Source: Verrucomicrobiota bacterium (lineage in GTDB: Bacteria; Verrucomicrobiota; Verrucomicrobiia; Opitutales; Opitutaceae). Taken from it: a stretch of DNA of 20,005 nucleotides. Under the pieces are notes generated by a model that ran no database searches, was not told the origin of the DNA, and saw only the letters and a program-made list of their open reading frames with translations. The position numbers and the translations under genes were made by a program. Where the stretch lies: positions 1 to 20,005 of the forward strand of contig JAEWNN010000026.1 in NCBI GenBank assembly GCA_023457035.1, in the 5' to 3' direction. Shown here piece by piece: positions 15,780 through 20,005 of this stretch (position 1 is its first letter; each line of letters starts with the position of its first letter).

Positions 15780-16225
15780 GAATCGAGATTGTCTCCGCGT
15801 TCTCTGCGGCTCCGCGTGCGGTGGGAATGGGTATGGTTCCGGAAGGGTCTCACGCGGAGGCGCGGAGATCGCGGAGACGGACGGCAGGAGTGGGGCTTCG
15901 CGGTAGGGGGACAGGCGCAGATGCCGCCGTGCCGACAGACTTTGTGTCTGCTTTTGGTGGATCTCCTCTGCGTACTCCGCGGCTCCGCGTGAGATGGGAA
16001 TGGGTATGGTTCCGGAAGGGGCGCACGCGGAGGCGCGGAGAGCGCGGAGGCGGACAGCAGGAATGGGCTTCGCGGTTGGGGAGTCGGCGCAGATGTCGCC
16101 GTGCCGACAGGCCAGTGTCTGCTTGGGGGTGGATCGACTCTGCGTTCTCTGCGGCTCCGCGTGAGGTTGGATCGGATCTTGTTTCGGAGCGGGTCTCACG
16201 CGGAGGCGCGGAGCACGCGGAGGGG
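15780..16225. repeat. tandem array of a 173-bp unit containing large imperfect hairpins
   Basis: The landmark CACGCGGAGGCGCGGAG begins at 15851, 16024 and 16197, exactly 173 bp apart each time. The two complete units (15851-16023 and 16024-16196) are closely similar, and a partial unit starts near 15780. Within each unit the right arm CACGCGGAGGCGCGGAG plus flank pairs with an upstream left arm (CTCCGCGGCTCCGCGTG-like). This gives stems of 25-27 bp around a loop of about 38 nt. A second, smaller hairpin (GACAG...CTGTC-like, around 15935-15955 and 16105-16125) sits between big stems. The period is not a multiple of three, so this is not a coding repeat. It is too long and too structured for CRISPR. 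It occupies most of the 589-bp gap 15663-16251, in which no gene is seen. Confidence 0.85.
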
Positions 16226-16251
16226 AGATGCGCGGAGCCAGGCGCAGCGCG

Positions 16252-16992
16252 CTACTCCGGTCGAGCCGTGCCGGGCAGGGCGTCCAGGGCGGCGCGCACT
16301 TGGCCGAGCATCGGACCGTGTTTCTCCGCCCCCTCGGCTTCGAGGTGCTCGAAACGCGGATGCGCGAAGATCGGAGACTGCACCGGTGGGCCGTCGGCGG
16401 AGTCGGCGGCATCTTTTGTGGCGCCGGCGAGGGCGGCGACGAACTGGTTCAACGACTCGGTGCGTTCCAGCAGGAGGCGCGGATCGCGACCGGGCCAGTA
16501 CTCGGCCTCGTCGGAGATTGTCACTGTGGCGCCGGCGTTCTTCCAGAGCAGGATCAGATCGATCACGGCGGCGTGGCAGCGCACGAGGTGCTCGGCGCCG
16601 CGGCAGCTGGCGTACTGGGTCTTGCAGAAGGCGCCGAAGGTCCACGCACCGCCGAAGCCGGTGCGGCGGCGGCGGGCACCGTCGGCCACGAAGGCCGGAT
16701 ACAGACCGAGGCCGAAGGTGGCCGGCTCGCAACCTTCGCCGATGGCGACGGTGAAGCACCAGCCGGCGGCGGGATGGACATCGATTGAGTCGAGGTAGCC
16801 GCGGCGGCGCACGAGCACGTAGCGACTGGCGTGCATGCCCGTCTCCGCCAGCGGGATGACCGGCCCGACTCCGCCCAGCCCGCGGCGCTGGGCGAGGCGC
16901 GTGGCGCCGGCGTGGAGCTCACGCACGGTGCGCTCGGCCACGGCGGCGGAGCGGGTGGCGAGGCGGAGCGAGTAGTGGATCGTGAGGCCCAT
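16252..16992 (-). CDS. conserved hypothetical protein, 246 residues
   Basis: The start MGLTIHYSLRL and the internal segments GCEPATFGLGLYPAF, WTFGAFCKTQYAS, LVRCHAAVIDLI and DEAEYWPGRD have the feel of a conserved but uncharacterised family that I recall from Verrucomicrobia and Planctomycetes; no function is known to me. There is no signal peptide or transmembrane segment. Residues rich in His, Cys, Asp and Glu recur at conserved-looking positions (CKTQ, RCH, DE), which could mark a metal or active site, but this is speculation. ATG 16992 is the natural start because MGLTIHY is the expected N-terminus. The gene lies between the 173-bp repeat array and a decayed toxin-antitoxin locus, on the same strand as its neighbours. 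The C-terminal 30 residues are less regular and end beside the repeat array. Confidence 0.75.
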   Translation of the reverse strand: MGLTIHYSLRLATRSAAVAERTVRELHAGATRLAQRRGLGGVGPVIPLAETGMHASRYVLVRRRGYLDSIDVHPAAGWCFTVAIGEGCEPATFGLGLYPAFVADGARRRRTGFGGAWTFGAFCKTQYASCRGAEHLVRCHAAVIDLILLWKNAGATVTISDEAEYWPGRDPRLLLERTESLNQFVAALAGATKDAADSADGPPVQSPIFAHPRFEHLEAEGAEKHGPMLGQVRAALDALPGTARPE

Positions 16993-17175
16993 GGGACTTT
17001 CGATTGGGGATTGCCGATTTGCGATTGGGCGGAGGCGGAACGGAGATTGCGTTCTCCCGTGCGGGAGAATCTTCGAGATTTCGGAATGCGGATTGCGGAG
17101 GGGCGGAGAGGAGAGCTGGTGAGACGGAGAATGTGGAAATCAGGGAAGCAGGAACGGGGGCGGGCAATGGCGGGC

Positions 17176-17259
17176 TCAGGGCAACCGCTCGTGCCAGAGG
17201 CGGTGGTTGCGTTTGTCGTGGAGGAGGGCGAAGACCACGATCTGCTCGGCGCGGCTCAC
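17176..17259 (-). pseudogene. 27-codon C-terminal remnant of a ParE/RelE-type toxin
   Basis: Reading on the minus strand from a GTG at 17259 to a TGA at 17176 gives 27 residues, including EQIVVFALLHDKRNHRLW. This resembles the last strand and tail of ParE/RelE-family toxins, which end in a similar (I/V)xVxAxxHxxRxPxxW pattern. The GTG overlaps the TGA stop of the antitoxin gene by 4 nt (GTGA), the usual antitoxin-toxin junction. The first roughly 65 residues of the toxin are missing. An internal deletion that joined the toxin start to its tail would explain this. It may still be translated as a small peptide, but it cannot be an active toxin. Confidence 0.6.
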
Positions 17260-17477
17260 AGCCCGAGTTCCTGTCGGATATCCGCCTCCGCCACCGCCCA
17301 GGTGGTACCTGCGGCCGGGTTGCGGTAGTGCGCAGCAACCCGCTCGGCGACCAGTCGGCGTTCCGCCGGCGAGAGCTCCAACACGGCATCGTCGAGGGCG
17401 TCGAGACGCTCGCGGATCTGGGCGCGCTCATCGGGCGACAACTGCGAGAGGCGGGCGAGAATCTCGGCGGTGCTCAT
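17256..17477 (-). CDS. putative addiction-module antitoxin (TIGR02574-like)
   Basis: The product is 73 residues beginning MSTAEILARLSQLSPDERAQ, with LDALDDAVLELSPAERRLVAERVAAH in the middle and ending DIRQELGL. This is the all-helical pattern of the putative addiction-module component family. These antitoxins bind a ParE/RelE-type toxin through the C-terminal region and autoregulate the operon. Here the toxin partner overlaps by 4 nt but is reduced to a 27-codon tail, so the antitoxin appears orphaned. The ATG at 17477 is chosen over an upstream in-frame start at 17513 because the extra residues do not fit the family. No Shine-Dalgarno is obvious. It could still neutralise a related toxin elsewhere in the genome. 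Confidence 0.8.
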   Translation of the reverse strand: MSTAEILARLSQLSPDERAQIRERLDALDDAVLELSPAERRLVAERVAAHYRNPAAGTTWAVAEADIRQELGL

Positions 17478-17580
17478 CGTTCGGGACGATGCCGCGACCG
17501 CCTGGACTGGCAAGCGATGGAGTTGTAGCGTGGCGGATGGCGCGGGTTGACGGAGGCCGGTGGCGGGTGGTTCGGAGGTC

Positions 17581-17601
17581 GGTCGTCCCTTCAGGGCGAC
17601 C
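17581..17601. repeat. small REP-like hairpin
   Basis: GGTCGTCCC, TTCA, GGGCGACC forms a stem of about 8 bp with one bulged T and a 4-nt loop. It sits in the 247-bp gap between two toxin-antitoxin loci. No coding sequence was seen in that gap. Confidence 0.4.
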
Positions 17602-17724
17602 GGTTCGGTGTGATGCTGGAGACTGGCGTGAGGGCGGAACCGGCTGGGTCGTGCTGAAGCAGCGACCTACCGCAGGAAGGTGCCCTTGGTGTCGCCGCGG
17701 CGGGCGCGGCGGCGGGGCGCCAGC

Positions 17725-17985
17725 TCAGACCTTCACGATCTCGACGATGCGCACTTCCCGCGCGGCATGATCGACCCAGTAGGTGAAAAGGAAGCCGTCG
17801 ATCAGCAGATTCTCCGTGGTGCGACCGGATGCGTCGTCCATGCGATAGTCGCCGACGCGGAAAGGGTGACGGGCGAGCTGATCGGCCAGATCGAGGACAG
17901 CGAGCTGTTTGCGCTTGGTCAGACTGACCACGAATGCCGCGGCCGTGGTGGAGAGATGACTCGTGTAGAACGAGCGCTCAGGCAT
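17725..17985 (-). CDS. ParE/RelE-superfamily-like toxin of a type II toxin-antitoxin pair
   Basis: The product is 86 residues, the size of ParE/RelE toxins. It starts MPERSFYTSHLSTTAAAF and ends with the strands TENLLIDGFLFTYWVDHAAREVRIVEIVKV. The central helical part (LAVLDLADQLARHPFRVGDYRMDD) followed by three C-terminal strands fits the fold in which a small sheet packs on an N-terminal helix. These toxins act on gyrase or on ribosome-bound mRNA; the target here cannot be told from sequence. The ATG at 17985 overlaps the stop codon of the upstream antitoxin gene (8 nt shared), so translation is probably coupled. An in-frame start at 18012 would overlap more of the antitoxin and is less likely. 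Both genes look intact. Confidence 0.65.
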   Translation of the reverse strand: MPERSFYTSHLSTTAAAFVVSLTKRKQLAVLDLADQLARHPFRVGDYRMDDASGRTTENLLIDGFLFTYWVDHAAREVRIVEIVKV

Positions 17986-18181
17986 GACCGAGCTGCTTGC
18001 GGAGCTGCGCAACGCTGACCTGTTTGCCGCTGGCCATTTCGTCGAGGCGCTTGGCCGTCTCTCTCTTCCAAGCGGGCGTCTCTTGGCCGAGGCGGATCAG
18101 GAAGGCCGAGACATCGCGCCGCTGCGCCTCGGAGAGGCGCGCGAGGCGTTGCTTGAGATCAAGGAGGGCAGTCGCGGTCAT
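17978..18181 (-). CDS. small antitoxin partner of the downstream toxin
   Basis: The product is 67 residues, mostly charged and helical: MTATALLDLKQRLARLSEAQ, then RRDVSAFLIRLGQETPAWKRETAKRLDEMASGKQVSVAQLRKQLGHA. The layout (helical N-terminal dimerisation or DNA-binding part, polar flexible C-terminus) and the 8-nt overlap with a ParE-like gene fit a type II antitoxin that neutralises the toxin and represses its own promoter. Many antitoxins of this kind carry the phrase xDExxxGKxxSxxxL near the C-terminus, and DEMASGKQVSVAQL matches that. No DNA-binding fold is evident by eye. The start ATG at 18181 has no strong Shine-Dalgarno. The gene is preceded by 265 bp of repeat-rich sequence. Confidence 0.65.
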   Translation of the reverse strand: MTATALLDLKQRLARLSEAQRRDVSAFLIRLGQETPAWKRETAKRLDEMASGKQVSVAQLRKQLGHA

Positions 18182-18236
18182 GGGGGCAGGCTAGCGGCGG
18201 GGCGGTGTCGGTCAAACGTGCGATGGAGGCGGGGCT

Positions 18237-18426
18237 ATGTACAAGCTGTACCTATCCTTGGGCTGGCCGATGCCACGATGCGGACAGGCCAGTGTCTGCT
18301 TCTGAGGTGATTCGACTCTGCGTCCTCCGCGGCTCCGCGTGAGGATGGATTGGGTTCGGTTTCGGGCGGTGGCTCACGCGGAGGCGCGGAGCGCGCGGAG
18401 TCGATGCGCTCACGCGCATCGCTACG
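18237..18426. repeat. dispersed copy of the large hairpin repeat plus a REP-like palindrome
   Basis: This non-coding gap carries, in order: GTACAAGCTGTAC (18239-18251); a segment containing GGACAGGCCAGTGTCTGCTT like that in the 173-bp array; a left arm CTCCGCGGCTCCGCGTGAG; the right arm CACGCGGAGGCGCGGAG from 18375; and the palindrome CGATGCGCTCACGCGCATCG (18402-18421). The last is repeated with one change near 19048. It is thus a fourth copy of the 173-bp-array element, about 2.1 kb away. Confidence 0.75.
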
Positions 18427-18446
18427 GGACAGGCCGGCGCGATGGC

Positions 18447-18692
18447 TCAGGCGACAGGATCGTTGCGGACCATGTCAGCTTGGACCTCGGCCACGGTGCG
18501 GCCGGAGAGGTAGCGGGCCACTCCATCCGCACCGATTTCGACGACGTCGCTGCCACCGAGCGCGATGAGAACCAGTTCGGCAGCGAGTCCCTCGTTGTGG
18601 CCGGTGGCGACCAGTCGACGGATCGCTTCGCGGGCGGTGATCTGGTGCGCCTTCACCGCTTCGAGCAGGTGGGCGATTTCGGTGTCGGTCAT
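18447..18692 (-). CDS. small hypothetical protein, about 81 residues
   Basis: I do not recognise this protein. It begins MTDTEIAHLLEAVKAHQITA and continues REAIRRLVATGHNEGLAAELVLIALGG, then a more variable tail (DVVEIGADGVARYLSGRTV) ending ADMVRNDPVA. The first part reads as two or three amphipathic helices. An ATG at 18701 would add three residues; there is no clear ribosome site to choose between them. Codon composition fits coding sequence, and the next gene upstream on the same strand ends 25 bp away, so they may be co-transcribed. The small size and location beside toxin-antitoxin genes suggest an accessory gene, but nothing shows a function. Confidence 0.5.
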   Translation of the reverse strand: MTDTEIAHLLEAVKAHQITAREAIRRLVATGHNEGLAAELVLIALGGSDVVEIGADGVARYLSGRTVAEVQADMVRNDPVA

Positions 18693-18716
18693 GGGGAGCA
18701 TTGCGCCTGCGTTGTG

Positions 18717-18917
18717 TCACCTTTTCTTCGACCGCACGGCGTCGATCGCGAACAGCAAATGCAGGAGCAATGCCAGCAGCCAGTGGCCCTGAGACAGCCA
18801 GAGGAGCGGTCCAATGGCACCGCAGAAGCAGCTGAACCACCGCTGGCGCGAGAAGTCGGCCCAGCCCGGGACGAGCCAGTCGGCGAGCGTGATGGGATGT
18901 TCGTCATCGTCCGGCAT
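18717..18917 (-). CDS. small putative membrane protein, 66 residues
   Basis: The protein starts MPDDDEHPITLADWLVPGWA and then has a long hydrophobic stretch (about residues 27-58: FSCFCGAIGPLLWLSQGHWLLALLLHLLFAIDAV) that could form one long or two short membrane helices, ending in the positive tail RSKKR. By the positive-inside rule the C-terminus would face the cytoplasm. No family is recognised. The frame is the only one of three overlapping minus-strand frames here with a sensible membrane-protein profile, which supports it. Immediately upstream is a perfect palindrome GCCCCTAGGGGC (18930-18941) that could be a control site or part of a repeat. Confidence 0.5.
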   Translation of the reverse strand: MPDDDEHPITLADWLVPGWADFSRQRWFSCFCGAIGPLLWLSQGHWLLALLLHLLFAIDAVRSKKR

Positions 18918-18929
18918 GCGCGAGACTCT

Positions 18930-18941
18930 GCCCCTAGGGGC
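18930..18941. repeat. 12-bp perfect palindrome upstream of the small membrane protein gene
   Basis: GCCCCTAGGGGC is self-complementary and lies 13 bp before the ATG at 18917. CTAG is usually rare in bacterial DNA, which makes the word stand out. It could be an operator; no function is shown. Confidence 0.35.
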
Positions 18942-19001
18942 CGGACATTGGTGGGGGCAGACTGGGGAGAAACGATGGCGGGGATTCTACGGGGGAACGC
19001 A

Positions 19002-19127
19002 GCGGCTGAACGACTGCGTCGTCCAGCGACGGGGCGAGGCGCGGAGTCGATGCGCTTACGCGCATCGCTACGACGGCGGGCGGAGGCGCCGGGCGGCTGA
19101 ACGACGGTGTCGTCCAGCTACGGGGCG
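19002..19127. repeat. two direct copies of a 35-bp repeat flanking a REP-like palindrome
   Basis: The word beginning GCGGCTGAACGAC occurs at 19002-19036 and again at 19093-19127, 91 bp apart, with three differences. Each contains a small ACGAC/GTCGT stem. Between them, at 19041-19072, is a 32-bp copy (one mismatch) of the palindrome-bearing segment at 18395-18426. This non-coding stretch (18918-19140) shows no gene. Confidence 0.65.
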
Positions 19128-19140
19128 CTCACTTCAGGCG

Positions 19141-19338
19141 CTACTTCGACTCAGGGGCTTCGAGGTAGTTCTCGCGGGTCACGACTTTGCGGCCGGATTT
19201 CGTCTCCAGCTCGCGGCGGGCGTTGCCGGCCACGGTGCCGCCCTCGACGGCGGCGCGGCGGTTGGGCGGGAAACCTTGGGCATCGGTCTGGCGGGCGATC
19301 TCGGTCGTGGCGGCATCGCCGATGGGTATGTACGGATT
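19141..19338 (-). pseudogene. C-terminal fragment resembling a DinD/BRO-type phage-related protein
   Basis: The last 65 codons of a minus-strand frame read NPYIPIGDAATTEIARQTDA, then QGFPPNRRAAVEGGTVAGNA, then RRELETKSGRKVVTRENYL, ending at a TAG at 19141. The pattern (A..EI.R..DAQGF....AA..GG.VAG.AR..LE...G..VV...NYL) resembles the C-terminus of DNA-damage-inducible protein D/BRO-N-type proteins common on phages and genomic islands. Upstream, the frame runs into repeat-like low-complexity sequence with a run of nine G (19377-19385), and no N-terminal domain is present. So I read it as a truncated remnant. The family match is from memory and is moderate. Confidence 0.45.
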
Positions 19339-19439
19339 GTACTTACCCCGATGGTTCGGGTTTCGGCGGAGGCAAAGGGGGGGGGCAAATTGTCCATCCC
19401 CTTTTGAATGGATCGGGGATCGAGGGGCGCAGAGGTAGG

Positions 19440-19570
19440 GCAATGTGCAATCTGTACCGATCCTTGGGCTGACCACCCCGCGTTCTCCGCGACTCTGCGT
19501 GCGCAACGATTGGGTCCGACTCCGGAAGGGGCTCACGCGGAGGCGCGGAGACCGTGGAGACGGAGAGTGG
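19440..19570. repeat. fifth dispersed copy of the large hairpin repeat
   Basis: The copy has GTGCAATCTGTACCGATCC near 19445, a left arm with GTTCTCCGCGACTCTGCGTG, and the right arm CACGCGGAGGCGCGGAG from 19534. It lies in the gap between the DinD-like fragment and the GxxExxY gene. It is more diverged than the copies at 15.8-16.2 kb. The rest of 19339-19591 holds no gene. Confidence 0.65.
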
Positions 19571-19591
19571 CCGTCCATTTCCAAGGTGAGG

Positions 19592-20005
19592 CTACTCGGG
19601 GCGAGCCGCCTCGGAGAGGGTATCGGTCGATTGCAGATGGTTGGCCACGCGTTTGATACCATCCTTGAAGAGGACGAGGCCGAAGTTGATCAGGAGGCCG
19701 AGCCGCTTGTCGGCGAGCCGAAGGTGGGTGAGAAGCTGTTTCCCGTGTACGGGAAGGTTCTGCTCGACGGACTTCAATTCGACGATGACCGCATTCTCGA
19801 CGATAAGGTCGGCGCGGAAGCCTTCCTCGAATTCGATGCCATCGTAACGGATCGGCACCGACACCTGACGACTGACGCGCAAGCCGCGGCGTTCGAGACG
19901 GTGACAGAGGAGGACTTCATAGACGGTTTCGAGGAGGCCGGGCCCGAGATCGGCGTGCAGTTTGTAGGCCTCATCCACGATGATGCCCGAGAGGTCGTTG
20001 AGGTT
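19592..20005 (-). CDS. GxxExxY protein, 5' end beyond the window
   Basis: The reading frame stays open to the end of the window (LNDLSGIIVDEAYKLHADLG), so only a few N-terminal residues are missing. The family signature GLLETVY (GxxExxY) is clear. It is followed by the nuclease-like core FRADLIVENAVIVELKSVEQ, whose Asp and Glu-x-Lys match the PD-(D/E)xK pattern, then HGKQLLTHLRLADKRLGLLINFG. The family is widespread in Verrucomicrobia, Planctomycetes and others, often beside repeats or other genes of unclear role. A nuclease-like activity is inferred from the fold, but I know of no established function. The GTG at 19978 is internal and not the start. Confidence 0.85.
   Translation of the reverse strand, partial: NLNDLSGIIVDEAYKLHADLGPGLLETVYEVLLCHRLERRGLRVSRQVSVPIRYDGIEFEEGFRADLIVENAVIVELKSVEQNLPVHGKQLLTHLRLADKRLGLLINFGLVLFKDGIKRVANHLQSTDTLSEAARPE

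Noticed and set aside
15780..16225. Possible CRISPR array
   Set aside because: The unit is 173 bp and conserved throughout, with no short repeats separated by unique spacers, and no cas genes are present.
15773..16798. A 341-codon plus-strand frame starting in the repeat array
   Set aside because: It reads through the 173-bp non-coding repeats and then antisense to the conserved 246-residue gene; the repeat period is not a multiple of three.
16993..17175. Short open frames between the conserved hypothetical gene and the toxin remnant
   Set aside because: The sequence is made of degenerate GATTGCGGATT-like words and the translations are low complexity; no gene is supported.

Overview
The window is very GC-rich, densely coding DNA from a free-living bacterium. 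The best guess is a Verrucomicrobiota member of the Opitutaceae type. This is inferred from the gene mix (GxxExxY protein, Ig-domain secreted protease, sensor kinase with OB-like repeats, several ParE-type toxin-antitoxin relics) and from the many short intergenic palindromic repeats. It is not proven by any marker gene. No rRNA, tRNA, CRISPR array or intact transposase was seen.

Layout. (1) 1-881, plus strand: the end of a respiratory oxidase operon, with the tail of a cbb3/FixO-like cytochrome c subunit and a membrane-anchored monohaem cytochrome c. (2) 932-4478, minus strand: a PP2C phosphatase, a DinG/XPD-type iron-sulfur helicase and an uncharacterised protein. (3) 4726-8322, plus strand: a P1B-4-type heavy-metal ATPase followed 60 bp later by an archaemetzincin-fold protein whose zinc-binding His residues and catalytic Glu are all replaced. 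A 42-bp perfect palindrome lies in the divergent region before the ATPase. (4) 8445-10130, minus strand: a secreted metzincin protease with an intact zinc site, an Ig-like domain and a Gly-rich C-terminal sorting tail, convergent with the dead metzincin. (5) 10493-15662, minus strand: a threonine-dehydrogenase-like MDR protein lacking the catalytic zinc Cys, an orphan sensor histidine kinase with about six OB-like sensory modules, and an AlkA-like DNA glycosylase.

(6) 15663-20005 is a repeat-rich, partly decaying region in which all genes are on the minus strand. It holds a 173-bp-period tandem array of large imperfect hairpins with dispersed copies near 18.3 and 19.5 kb. Its genes are a conserved hypothetical protein, an orphan antitoxin overlapping a 27-codon toxin remnant, an intact overlapping toxin-antitoxin pair, two small hypothetical genes, a C-terminal scrap of a phage-type DinD/BRO-like protein, and a GxxExxY protein cut by the window end.

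The most unusual theme is the pair of enzyme-fold proteins that keep their structural metal site but have lost their catalytic metal site: the archaemetzincin-like protein (Cys cluster kept, HExxHxxGxxH lost) and the Tdh-like dehydrogenase (Cys4 structural zinc kept, catalytic Cys lost). The first sits directly behind a transition-metal exporter gene, which makes a role in metal sensing, storage or handling a reasonable but untested idea.
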